The notes under the pieces are model-generated. The model was not told the origin of the DNA. It ran no database searches and saw nothing but the letters and a program-made list of their open reading frames with translations. Positions 49,753 through 59,152 of a DNA stretch of 64,000 nucleotides are shown here, one piece after another; the stretch's first letter is position 1, and each line of letters starts with the position of its first letter. This stretch comes from Coccinella septempunctata (lineage: Eukaryota; Arthropoda; Insecta; Coleoptera; Coccinellidae): positions 35,242,270 through 35,306,269 of the forward strand of contig NC_058189.1 in the NCBI RefSeq assembly GCF_907165205.1, read 5' to 3'. The position numbers and the translations under genes are program-made.

Positions 49753-49952
49753 GGAGGGGAATTTCATCACGGACATATCATTTAGTTGAATAGATGATCA
49801 AAAAATAGGACGAGGATGAATCAGCATCACTCATTTATTCAATAAAAATTCAAGTATAATAACCACAATTTGCATAGATTTTTGTTTCCTTTTCACTCCA
49901 AAGTGAAGTGATATTCGATTATTTGCAATTTCGAGTATATGAGAATATATAC

Positions 49953-50248
49953 TGTAACGTTTTCTTCGCTTGATTAAAACGTCCAACTTATTAAAATTAT
50001 TTATTTACACTTAATACATTTATAACTCACAAACTAACTATTACACTACTATTTATTTCCACTCTTGTTTATTTCCACTAGTCGCTTGCACTGTAACTGT
50101 TTTTGTACTTTCCTACCTGGTCCTCCGCTGGGCTCATATAGGCGCCGGAAACATTCAGGTACCTTCGCGAACCTTTCGCGATTCTTCCAGAAGGAAGCGA
50201 CCGCCCTGGTTCTCGAAAGGTCCGACCGCAAGGGCCGGACTGGTTACA
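49953..50248 (-). repeat. 3' LTR of copy B
   Basis: 296 bp, TGTAAC...GTTACA. The TATA box reads TATATGAG here, against TATATAAG in the 5' LTR. In element sense the upstream reading frame runs into its first 171 bases. Confidence 0.95.
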
Positions 50249-50515
50249 CTGTCCCCTCCTTAATCCTGTTCTGTCCCAGAACAGATTTAGTAAATTTCTC
50301 CGAGGACCGTGACGAAACTTGCAGTCATCACCATTCCTACAGTAGCCATTCTGATGGAAGTAGCACTCCACAGTTTTTCCAGGCTCCCTGGCCTGCTTTG
50401 GGTTGAAACTGCACACCAGGATCCGTATACCAGTCCCCTGAAATACCACCTCCAGCATGCTTCGCACAACTCGCCAATTCAGCTGGTCCAATCCACAACC
50501 GAGCTTGGGAACAGC
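50078..50515 (-). pseudogene. End of macro domain and CCCH zinc finger, in frame with integrase (copy B)
   Basis: This open stretch follows the TGA at 50516-50518 in the same frame as the integrase tail, so one nonsense codon separates them. It starts with the macro-domain loop KLGCGLD, whose Asp aligns with the catalytic Asp125 of human TARG1, and the domain's last strand (to about 50401). Next is a CCCH finger, Cys-x7-Cys-x5-Cys-x3-His, at about 50309-50365 (CYFHQNGYC...CKFRH), a type that usually binds RNA. The frame then crosses the polypurine tract and runs 57 codons into the LTR. It has no ATG at its start. The TGA position aligns with a Leu in TARG1-like proteins, so a TTA-to-TGA change is likely. 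Confidence 0.8.
50252..50261 (-). other. Polypurine tract of copy B
   Basis: In element sense AAGGAGGGGA ends three bases before the 3' LTR, as expected for the primer of plus-strand DNA synthesis. Confidence 0.8.
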
Positions 50516-51616
50516 TCATTTCCTAACTCCAAAGCGTTGAAGGTCTTCTTTCAAGCTATGCAGTGCCGTCCATAGATTCTGATAGGTTGGCTTCTGATAG
50601 GAATGTCGCTTGGTGACTAGGTAATAAATGAACCGACCTTCAGCCTTCAATTTCAAAACTTTTCCGATTCTTGGCTGCTGTCGCAATAGTTGTTCCTGAC
50701 GTCCAAATTTATTTCTGAATACTCTGGCTATTCCTTTGCTCATACGAAGGTCCTCCGCTACGCAATGAGCGAGAGAGTATTCCTCAGACACGGTAAAGAG
50801 ATCTTGATGTACTTCCTGTGTAACGCCGAACCGTGCAACGCGTGTCTCACCATAGCAATCCATAAACTTCTGGTAATCGCTGCTACCTTGCATCGGGGCT
50901 TCCACAAGACGTACTTCTTCTTTGTCCTGCGCGTACGGGGCTAATCGGTTGAAATGGACAACCTTTGGTTTTCCTCTGGGGAGCTTCCTTATTCGGTAAA
51001 CTACATCATTTATCCTCTTGATTATTTCATACGGTCCCTCCCACTGTCTCTGCAGCTTTGGTGAAAAACCTTTCCTCCTTTGTGGATTATGTAGCCACAC
51101 CAGATCTCCAGTGGTGAATCCACCTTCAATAGCCTTGATGTAGTAGCGCATTTTCATTCGGTCACTTGCTTGCTGCATTTGATTGCGTACCTTGTCATGA
51201 ATGTAATCCAGCTTGTTCCTTAATTTACTAACGTAGTCTACCCCGGCTACGTCTTCTCCAGGCTTACATCCAAACTCTAAGTCGCAAGGCAGCCTTATTT
51301 CTCGGCCGAACATTATACTGGATGGGGTTTCCTTGGTTGATTCTTGAACCGAAGATCTGTATGCCATGGTGAATAGATGTAAATATTCATCCCAATCCCG
51401 CTGGTGATCAGAAACTACTTTGGCTAGATGTTTTCCCATGGTCCGATTCATTCGTTCGACCATACCGTCTGATTGTGGATGAAGAGGGGTAGTCCTTGTT
51501 TTGTGAATCCCCAATTTGCTGCATACTTCTTGGAATAGCTTCGATTCGAAATTTCGGCCTTGATCACAATGCAGCTCTAGAGGTATTCCAAATCTGCAGA
51601 AGAATTCTCTGACCAA
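50516..51616 (-). pseudogene. pol: Integrase C-terminal half, GPY/F module and macro domain (copy B)
   Basis: 366 codons, numbered from 51616 (not a real start; it continues pol in another frame). The integrase core has Asp18 and Glu54 (D-x35-E). The GPY/F module is at about 185-228 (WEGPYEI, HFNRLAPY). From about 268 to the end lies a macro domain closely resembling TARG1/OARD1: SLAHCVAEDLRM at 281, GIARVF, KFG, and YYLVTK at 331-336, where Lys336 aligns with the catalytic Lys84 of TARG1. TARG1 removes ADP-ribose from acidic residues and cleaves O-acetyl-ADP-ribose. The domain is cut by TGA after residue 366 and continues in frame downstream. A retroelement carrying this domain suggests capture of a host gene. 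Confidence 0.9.
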
Positions 51617-51644
51617 TTTATCAGCAGATAAATTGGTCAGAGAA
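51605..51644. repeat. 18-bp-arm perfect hairpin in integrase (copy B)
   Basis: Identical to the hairpin in copy A; an inverted duplication of about 17 nt that shifts the integrase frame. Confidence 0.9.
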
Positions 51645-51684
51645 CCGTAGTTGCCTCTTGATTAGGAATACCGTAGGCTTCCAC

Positions 51685-54489
51685 TCATTTCGTGAAATAG
51701 TCCATCGCTACCAGAATGTACTTGTTTCCATGGTCTGTTTCGGGAAAGGGGCCAGCGATGTCGATAGCTACTCGTTCCATGGGAGATCCGACGTTATATT
51801 GCTTCATTGGTGCTTTTCCCTTACCATAAGGTCCGTTAGCAGCAGCGCAAACCTTGCATCTTCTACACCAATCTTTAACGTCCCTCTTACAATTTGGCCA
51901 ATAGAATCGCTGCCTGACTTTTTCCAATGTCTTGTTTATCCCGAAATGTCCACCTGAAGTTCCGTTATGTAGTCTGGTCAGAATGTCTGTCACACGACTC
52001 TTCGGCACAATCAACTGAAGTCTCTGCTCAGTTCCATCTTCATTTTCCCAACAACGTTTCAGAAGACCTCCATCAATCTTCAGCGTTTCCCATTGTGCCC
52101 AATACGACTTTATATTCTGGCTCAGTCTGGATACTTCTTCCCAAGTAGGTCGTCTACCGCTCTTCTTCCAACACAGGATTACTTTCAAGTCGTTATCTTC
52201 CTCTTGTGCTCTTTGAATTTCTTCAGGTAGCCAGTCGTCTTCGATTACGGTGGTCCGCCTCAAATCAATCTTTTCTTCCAGACGCGAACAATGGCTGCAA
52301 TTCTCGGGACAAGGTCTTCTTGATAACGCGTCTGCATTGCGATGGCTAGTCCCCGCTCTGTGTTCAGTGTCAAAGTCATACTCTTGCAGCCTCTCAATCC
52401 ATCTAGCCACTTGTCCTTCCGGGTTCTTAAAACTCAGGAGCCATTTCAAAGCAGCATGGTCCGTTCTTAATAAGAATTTCCTTCCGTACAAATATTTGTA
52501 GAAATGTCCTACGGACTTGATGACTGCTAAAAGTTCTCTCCTGGTCACGCAATAATTTCGTTCTGGTTTGGACAACACCTTGCTGAAGTACCCGATGACT
52601 CTTTCCTGTCCATCCTGGACTTGCGATAGAACGCCGCCAATGGCTGTATTACTGGCGTCGGTGTCGAGCACAAATTTACCTTCAGCCCTTGCGTAACTCA
52701 GAACTGGAGCTGTGACCAGAGCCTTTTTCAATCGTTCGAAGGCTTCAGTGCAATCATAGGACCATATGTACTCCTGTCCATCTTCCGTCAATTTCGTCAG
52801 CGGCTTGGCAACGTTGGCAAAACCAGATACAAATCTTCTATAATAAGTGCAAAGGCCTAAGAAACTCCGCAACTGACTCTTGTCTTTCGGTATAGGCCAT
52901 TCCTGCACTGCCTTGATCTTATCCGGATCAACCTTGACACCACTACGTGAAACTACGTGTCCTAAATATTTCACTTCTGTTCGAAACAGATTACATTTTT
53001 TAGGACTAAGCTTTAGGTTGGCATCACGAAGTCGCTGGAAAACCTCGGATAGGTTGCGTAAGTGATCTTGGAATGATTTTCCCACTACTATCACATCATC
53101 CAGATACACCAGACAAGTTTTCCAGGAGAGCATTCTCAATATTGTCTCCATCAGACGTTCAAATGTGGCAGGAGCATTGCATAGACCGAAAGGCATAACT
53201 TTAAACTGCCACAGACCCGTTCCAATACTGAAGGCAGTCTTTTCTTTGTCTTTTGGATCCAAGCCAACCTGCCAATATCCACTCTTCAGATCCAAGGTGG
53301 AAAACCAACGTGATCCCGAGAGTGTATCCAGGGTATCATCAATTCTCGGTAAGGGATAGCTGTCCTTTTTCGTGGCCTGATTGAGCTGCCTATAGTCTAC
53401 GCAGAATCTAGTAGTTCCATCCTTCTTCTTCACTAATACTACGGGCGATGTCCAGGGGCTATCTGACGGTTCGATTACACCTTCTCTCGCCATGTCTTCA
53501 ATAATCCTTTCAGCTTCTTCCCTTTTTGCCAGAGGAAGACGTCTAGGATGCTGTCGGATAGGTCGTGCATCACCAGTATTGATTTTATGCTGCACAACAT
53601 CAGTCTTCCCTGCTTTTCCGTCCGTAGCAAAAACGTCGGAGAACGTTTGAACCAATTTTCTCACTTCGAGTAGTTGGTATCGGTCGAGCTCTTGACATTT
53701 TGAAGTGAGGAGGGACACCAGTTCTTCAGAATTGCTTTGCGATTTTGAGACTTCTGCAGTACTTATCCCACCCGAAATATGGTACACAGGTACACCACGT
53801 CCAATCAAGGTATCCTTCTTCAGGGTGACTGGAAACATGTTGACATTTAGCAATCGGATGGGAATGCTGTCTCTTACCCTTACCAAGGTCTTTCCAAGTA
53901 GTAGTCCTTTAGCTAAGGTTGTATCGTCAGAGGGCTCAATTACTCTCACGCAGCCACTCCTCGTTACATCGTCACATCTACCAGTCACTATGCCTTCAGT
54001 TCGCCCTGGCAACGTGATGTCCTCGGTCAGTCGAATCCGATATATCTTGTCCTCCACATCATTGAATGGAATCTCTTCACTTCCTAGCCGAAGTACGTCA
54101 CTCTTCAAATCCAATTGGCATCCAAGCTTCTTAACAAGGTCCAATCCCAGAATAACTTCTTCCGTGATTCCAGCTACCAGAACTTCGTGGTTAACTGATG
54201 TGTTTCCTAATTCAATAGTGGAGACGATCGATCCATAAGTCGGTATTTCTTGTCCAGACGCAGTTCGAAGTTTGATCCTAACTGGGCGAATCTCCAATCC
54301 TTCAGCAATTTCTGGACGCACAATGGTTTTGGTCGAGCCAGTGTCTACCAGTATTTTCACATTTCGATCATTTATCTTTCCAGGGATAACTATGCTTGAT
54401 AAATCCTTAGACATTATTCCTCGGATTATCACTTCGGGGGCATTTTTGGCTTGGGTCGATTTATGCCCCTTATCACCGACCCCTTTTAG
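51685..54489 (-). CDS. pol: pol: protease, RT, RNase H, integrase N-terminal half (copy B)
   Basis: Open from the frameshift site to the TGA in the integrase core. All catalytic residues named for copy A are present, including Asp636 of RNase H. It differs from copy A at residue 714 (Asn). It is separated from the rest of integrase by a nonsense codon and a frame change 41-69 bp further on. Confidence 0.9.
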   Translation of the reverse strand, partial: LKGVGDKGHKSTQAKNAPEVIIRGIMSKDLSSIVIPGKINDRNVKILVDTGSTKTIVRPEIAEGLEIRPVRIKLRTASGQEIPTYGSIVSTIELGNTSVNHEVLVAGITEEVILGLDLVKKLGCQLDLKSDVLRLGSEEIPFNDVEDKIYRIRLTEDITLPGRTEGIVTGRCDDVTRSGCVRVIEPSDDTTLAKGLLLGKTLVRVRDSIPIRLLNVNMFPVTLKKDTLIGRGVPVYHISGGISTAEVSKSQSNSEELVSLLTSKCQELDRYQLLEVRKLVQTFSDVFATDGKAGKTDVVQHKINTGDARPIRQHPRRLPLAKREEAERIIEDMAREGVIEPSDSPWTSPVVLVKKKDGTTRFCVDYRQLNQATKKDSYPLPRIDDTLDTLSGSRWFSTLDLKSGYWQVGLDPKDKEKTAFSIGTGLWQFKVMPFGLCNAPATFERLMETILRMLSWKTCLVYLDDVIVVGKSFQDHLRNLSEVFQRLRDANLKLSPKKCNLFRTEVKYLGHVVSRSGVKVDPDKIKAVQEWPIPKDKSQLRSFLGLCTYYRRFVSGFANVAKPLTKLTEDGQEYIWSYDCTEAFERLKKALVTAPVLSYARAEGKFVLDTDASNTAIGGVLSQVQDGQERVIGYFSKVLSKPERNYCVTRRELLAVIKSVGHFYKYLYGRKFLLRTDHAALKWLLSFKNPEGQVARWIERLQEYDFDTEHRAGTSHRNADALSRRPCPENCSHCSRLEEKIDLRRTTVIEDDWLPEEIQRAQEEDNDLKVILCWKKSGRRPTWEEVSRLSQNIKSYWAQWETLKIDGGLLKRCWENEDGTEQRLQLIVPKSRVTDILTRLHNGTSGGHFGINKTLEKVRQRFYWPNCKRDVKDWCRRCKVCAAANGPYGKGKAPMKQYNVGSPMERVAIDIAGPFPETDHGNKYILVAMDYFTK

Positions 54490-54495
54490 TTTCCC
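54437..54495 (-). promoter_or_regulatory. Programmed -1 frameshift signal (copy B)
   Basis: The GGGAAAC heptamer (54495-54489) abuts the gag TAA and is followed by the same 6-bp and 7-bp interleaved stems as in copy A. Confidence 0.85.
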
Positions 54496-55749
54496 TGCTG
54501 CGACTCTTTTTCCAATTCTGGACAGTTTCGCTTGAAATGCCCACTTTTGTTGCAGTTCCAGCACACAGTATCCTTTTTCCTAGTTTGTGATATTCTGCGG
54601 ATTTCTTCTCTGACAATGTCCTCAATAGATCGGTCTGTTTCTTGGACTTGTCTTACACGAAGGTGTCCTCTATGCGACGCTTGCTTCGCTGCCTCTATTT
54701 CCAAAGCCTGGGCTAAGGCATCATCTATGGTTCTAGGGCGTGCTAGTCTCAGGGCTTGTTGTATTTCGCTATCCTTTATCCCGTCCACGAATGTCTGGAT
54801 TGATAGCTGTTCCAGGAAGCTATCTGGAGCAGATGGATAAGCCAGCCTGACTAATCTCGCCACATCAGCTTCAAACTCTTGGAGATTTTCCCCTGTTTTC
54901 TGCACTCGATTCTTTATTTGTGCATGGTATACTTGTTGTAGATGAGCATCACCATATCTCATCTGAAGTTTCGATGTAAGAACTTCGTAACAGGCTTGTT
55001 GGCTCTCCGGAATCGTTTGCAGAATGTTGAGTGCCTCTCCTCGTAGAGCTATTATTAATGCCGTGGCTTTTTCGTCATCGTTCCAATTGTTTTGCCAGCG
55101 CAGCAGCTTCAAACTGTTTTTGGTAAGTTGACCAGGGTATTTTTCCATCAAAAGTTGGAGGCTTGATCTTCATTCTACTACCTTCGCCGTCATTTTCCGC
55201 TTTCGCTGTGCTGTAGGGTGTTGAAGCCAGAATATCTGTTCTGTTTGACATTCTTTTCAAGGAATCTATCAATTTGGAATGATGTTCAATTATTCCTGCC
55301 ATTTCCTCCAATTTTCCATTAACGTCGTCATAAACTTTGTCAAACTTTTCGTCAACTCTTTCATAAACTTTGTCAAACTTTTCATGAACACTTTCATAAA
55401 CTTCGTAAAATTTCTCGTTCACTATATCAAACTTCTCGTCTACTTTTTCAAATTTTTCATTTATGGTTTCCAGTTTCTTATCCAATTTATCTGTAAGTTG
55501 ACTCACCACATCATTACAATTTTCCTTAATCTGGTCCATTTTCTCATTCAATTTTCGAGAATTTTCTTCCATTTGTTCATTCAACTTACAAGAGTTCTCG
55601 TCCATTTTCTCATTCATTTTACAAGAGTTCTCGTCTATTTTCTCATTCAATTTTCGAGAATTTTCTTCCATTCTTTCGTTCATCTTACTTAAAAAGTCCA
55701 TTACCGCTTGAGTCTCCATCGCGTTCTGCAGTCTTGTGGTCACTGGCAT
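54486..55749 (-). pseudogene. gag: gag, frameshifted (copy B)
   Basis: ATG at 55749. The coiled-coil region has 33-bp repeats at 55540-55671 and 55318-55416. The frame break is at about 55090-55098, and the CCHC knuckle lies near the end. Glu replaces Lys in the segment VQETD upstream of the knuckle compared with copy A. Confidence 0.85.
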
Positions 55750-55796
55750 GAACTCCAAATATCCAAAATTATTTATTTAATTCGAGCGATGTTGAA

Positions 55797-55813
55797 CCGC
55801 ACACTTGACACCA
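55797..55813 (-). other. Primer binding site (copy B)
   Basis: TGGTGTCAAGTGTGCGG one base after the 5' LTR, identical to copy A. Confidence 0.55.
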
Positions 55814-55814
55814 A

Positions 55815-56110
55815 TGTAACGTTTTCTTCGCTTGATTAAAACGTCCAACTTATTAAAATTATTTATTTACACTTAATACATTTATAACTCACAAACTAAC
55901 TATTACACTACTATTTATTTCCACTCTTGTTTATTTCCACTAGTCGCTTGCACTGTAACTGTACTTGTACTTTCCTACCTGGTCCTCCGCTGGGCTTATA
56001 TAGGCGCCGGAAACATTCAGGTACCTTCGCGAACCTTTCGCGATTCTTCCAGAAGGAAGCGACCGCCCTGGTTCTCGAAAGGTCCGACCGCAAGGGCCGG
56101 ACTGGTTACA
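55815..56110 (-). repeat. 5' LTR of copy B
   Basis: 296 bp. TATATAAG is at 55995-56002, with TTCnnGAA boxes at 56026-56033, 56047-56054 and 56072-56079 upstream in element sense. Followed by ATAC (56111-56114). Confidence 0.95.
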
Positions 56111-57420
56111 ATACTTTGACATCAAATGTCAGAAATATTCGAATTTTCGAGACCACTGCTATTCTCCAGGTTTGTCCTCTCTTCAAAACATAGTTGTTTT
56201 GACTTTTCAGGAATCAAGATCAGAGTGTCTCTTTTCTATGAATTGCATATGGTATAAGAGTGAAATCGATGAATTAATTACACATAACTCATTGCAGAGG
56301 AATTGTTTCATTATATTCAGTTCTGATTCCACCCTTAGCATATCGCTGCTTGATAGTCTGAAAGTATGGTAAGATTTTCAACATGAAATCAGTCCCTTCC
56401 TATGAAACTGAGCTGTCGCTTTTTTACAATGAGACACTTGCATGTAATTTCACTGAATTTTATCAAATGAACGATATATAGTCCTTCTTATTCAATATAT
56501 GCCGAAATTTTGGAATCATCCTATTCATCCTAGGCCCACTTTTGATTTTGGAATAATGAAAACAGCATAGAAAAAATGAAAATAACTCGTTGATGAGGGA
56601 ATACATAATGGAGAAAAATAAAGAATACTAGTATCATTGTTTTCATCTTCTCAAGTGGCGATAATAACAGAATAAAAATTCTATTTCAGACTGCACCAAA
56701 TAATTATGAACTGCGGTGGACTCTTAGACAAGGCCAAAAGTTGTTCGAGTAGTGGGGATAACTACGACAAGCTCCCGACAGCGATTCGGTATATAAACCA
56801 TCGCAGCTTAAGTGTTGCTCAGTGCTTGGGATTGCAGCAGCGCAAACGCTCTACTATTGACCACTTTGATGCTATTCTAGAACAATTGAGTTGGTCGATC
56901 GTCCAGTTTGTGTGCTCTCTCCTCGTGTACATTGGATATTCCTAGCGACTCAATCAAAACGCTTCGTTTTCAATATGGCGTCGAAATCTGAAAACTACTC
57001 GTACGAAATGTTCGAAGATGGAAATATTATAACCGAGAAGACTTTCCATCTCATTTCATCTAGTAGGCGTTCGGATCGATGCATTATGATATCAGGAGTT
57101 GAAAACGCTGGTAGAAGAAGAGTTGAGTTAGGTAGAAATATTTATGAACCAAGAATTACTCCTCAAGATCTCGAAGTTCTGCTCTCTGAGCCATTTTGCT
57201 CGATACAAGAACAATATTGAGGAGGGGAATTTCATCACGGACATATCATTTAGTTGAATAGATGATCAAAAAATAGGACGAGGATGAATCAGCATCACTC
57301 ATTTATTCAATAAAAATTCAAGTATAATAACCACAATTTGCATAGATTTTTGTTTCCTTTTCACTCCAAAGTGAAGTGATATTCGATTATTTGCAATTTC
57401 GAGTATATGAGAATATATAC
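56111..57420 (+). repeat. Single array unit between copies B and C
   Basis: 1310 bp: one 1306-bp unit plus the duplicated ATAC. It carries the same rare variants as the unit left of copy B (CCCACTTTTG, GAGGGAATACA, AATAACAGAA, TATTCC). The block of unit plus retrotransposon was therefore duplicated with a 7468-bp period. Confidence 0.95.
56975..57220 (+). CDS. Array gene copy (majority sequence), between copies B and C
   Basis: Intact 81 codons, identical in protein to the copy at 49507. Its promoter (TATA at 56790) and AATAAA are present. Flanked on both sides by retrotransposon, it is the only isolated gene unit in the window. Confidence 0.6.
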   Translation: MASKSENYSYEMFEDGNIITEKTFHLISSSRRSDRCIMISGVENAGRRRVELGRNIYEPRITPQDLEVLLSEPFCSIQEQY

Positions 57421-57716
57421 TGTAACGTTTTCTTCGCTTGATTAAAACGTCCAACTTATTAAAATTATTTATTTACACTTAATACATTTATAACTCACAA
57501 ACTAACTATTACACTACTATTTATTTCCACTCTTGTTTATTTCCACTAGTCGCTTGCACTGTAACTGTTTTTGTACTTTCCTACCTGGTCCTCCGCTGGG
57601 CTCATATAGGCGCCGGAAACATTCAGGTACCTTCGCGAACCTTTCGCGATTCTTCCAGAAGGAAGCGACCGCCCTGGTTCTCGAAAGGTCCGACCGCAAG
57701 GGCCGGACTGGTTACA
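57421..57716 (-). repeat. 3' LTR of copy C
   Basis: 296 bp; has the TATATGAG variant and the same two adjacent substitutions as the 3' LTR of copy B. Confidence 0.95.
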
Positions 57717-57983
57717 CTGTCCCCTCCTTAATCCTGTTCTGTCCCAGAACAGATTTAGTAAATTTCTCCGAGGACCGTGACGAAACTTGCAGTCATCACC
57801 ATTCCTACAGTAGCCATTCTGATGGAAGTAGCACTCCACAGTTTTTCCAGGCTCCCTGGCCTGCTTTGGGTTGAAACTGCACACCAGGATCCGTATACCA
57901 GTCCCCTGAAATACCACCTCCAGCATGCTTCGCACAACTCGCCAATTCAGCTGGTCCAATCCACAACCGAGCTTGGGAACAGC
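57546..57983 (-). pseudogene. End of macro domain and CCCH zinc finger (copy C)
   Basis: Same organisation as in copy B: in frame after the TGA at 57984-57986, GCGLD loop, CCCH finger at about 57777-57833, then over the polypurine tract into the LTR. Confidence 0.8.
57720..57729 (-). other. Polypurine tract of copy C
   Basis: AAGGAGGGGA in element sense, three bases before the 3' LTR. Confidence 0.8.
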
Positions 57984-59084
57984 TCATTTCCTAACTCCAA
58001 AGCGTTGAAGGTCTTCTTTCAAGCTATGCAGTGCCGTCCATAGATTCTGATAGGTTGGCTTCTGATAGGAATGTCGCTTGGTGACTAGGTAATAAATGAA
58101 CCGACCTTCAGCCTTCAATTTCAAAACTTTTCCGATTCTTGGCTGCTGTCGCAATAGTTGTTCCTGACGTCCAAATTTATTTCTGAATACTCTGGCTATT
58201 CCTTTGCTCATACGAAGGTCCTCCGCTACGCAATGAGCGAGAGAGTATTCCTCAGACACGGTAAAGAGATCTTGATGTACTTCCTGTGTAACGCCGAACC
58301 GTGCAACGCGTGTCTCACCATAGCAATCCATAAACTTCTGGTAATCGCTGCTACCTTGCATCGGGGCTTCCACAAGACGTACTTCTTCTTTGTCCTGCGC
58401 GTACGGGGCTAATCGGTTGAAATGGACAACCTTTGGTTTTCCTCTGGGGAGCTTCCTTATTCGGTAAACTACATCATTTATCCTCTTGATTATTTCATAC
58501 GGTCCCTCCCACTGTCTCTGCAGCTTTGGTGAAAAACCTTTCCTCCTTTGTGGATTATGTAGCCACACCAGATCTCCAGTGGTGAATCCACCTTCAATAG
58601 CCTTGATGTAGTAGCGCATTTTCATTCGGTCACTTGCTTGCTGCATTTGATTGCGTACCTTGTCATGAATGTAATCCAGCTTGTTCCTTAATTTACTAAC
58701 GTAGTCTACCCCGGCTACGTCTTCTCCAGGCTTACATCCAAACTCTAAGTCGCAAGGCAGCCTTATTTCTCGGCCGAACATTATACTGGATGGGGTTTCC
58801 TTGGTTGATTCTTGAACCGAAGATCTGTATGCCATGGTGAATAGATGTAAATATTCATCCCAATCCCGCTGGTGATCAGAAACTACTTTGGCTAGATGTT
58901 TTCCCATGGTCCGATTCATTCGTTCGACCATACCGTCTGATTGTGGATGAAGAGGGGTAGTCCTTGTTTTGTGAATCCCCAATTTGCTGCATACTTCTTG
59001 GAATAGCTTCGATTCGAAATTTCGGCCTTGATCACAATGCAGCTCTAGAGGTATTCCAAATCTGCAGAAGAATTCTCTGACCAA
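57984..59084 (-). pseudogene. pol: Integrase C-terminal half, GPY/F module and macro domain (copy C)
   Basis: Protein identical to copy B over 366 codons, although other parts of copy C have diverged. D-x35-E, GPY/F and the macro domain (about 57987-58283, continuing past the TGA to 57869) are all present. Confidence 0.9.
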
Positions 59085-59112
59085 TTTATCAGCAGATAAA
59101 TTGGTCAGAGAA
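59073..59112. repeat. 18-bp-arm perfect hairpin in integrase (copy C)
   Basis: Same inverted duplication as in copies A and B, without change. Confidence 0.9.
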
Positions 59113-59152
59113 CCGTAGTTGCCTCTTGATTAGGAATACCGTAGGCTTCCAC

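Larger units (their letters stand above)
5443..49952 (+). repeat. Tandem array of ~1306-bp gene-bearing units
   Basis: About 34 head-to-tail units lie between element copies A and B. The usual spacing between equivalent points is 1306 bp. Exceptions are 1266 bp (deletions in the spacer at 18.6, 43.5 and 46.3 kb), 1303-1311 bp (small indels), 1472-1481 bp (a 166-bp hairpin insert) and two 2202-bp intervals holding a full unit plus a truncated one. Each unit reads promoter, 81-codon gene, AATAAA, then a ~700-bp AT-rich spacer. In the spacer I see a second TATA-like stretch and a ~44-111-codon open frame but no recognisable gene. Copies are near-identical, with shared variants marking higher-order repeats. 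Confidence 0.95.
49953..56110 (-). mobile_element. Ty3/gypsy LTR retrotransposon, copy B, full length
   Basis: 6158 bp with both LTRs, flanked by the 4-bp target duplication ATAC (49949-49952 and 56111-56114). The two LTRs differ at three of 296 positions that I could find (two adjacent bases near 50101 and one in the TATA box). Copies B and C share all three differences. In element sense: LTR, primer site, gag, frameshift signal, PR-RT-RH-INT, macro domain, CCCH finger, polypurine tract, LTR. There is no env frame: only 267 bp separate the integrase-frame stop from the 3' LTR, and they are occupied by the macro/CCCH tail. Confidence 0.97.

Noticed and set aside
5443..49952. CRISPR array, histone cluster or rDNA
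   Set aside because: The units are 1.3 kb and contiguous, without short spacers. No histone, rRNA or tRNA sequence is recognisable, and the retrotransposon shows the DNA is eukaryotic.
50249..50515. Envelope gene of an infectious (errantivirus-like) gypsy element
   Set aside because: Only 267 bp separate the integrase-frame stop from the LTR, and they encode the macro-domain end and CCCH finger in the pol frame.
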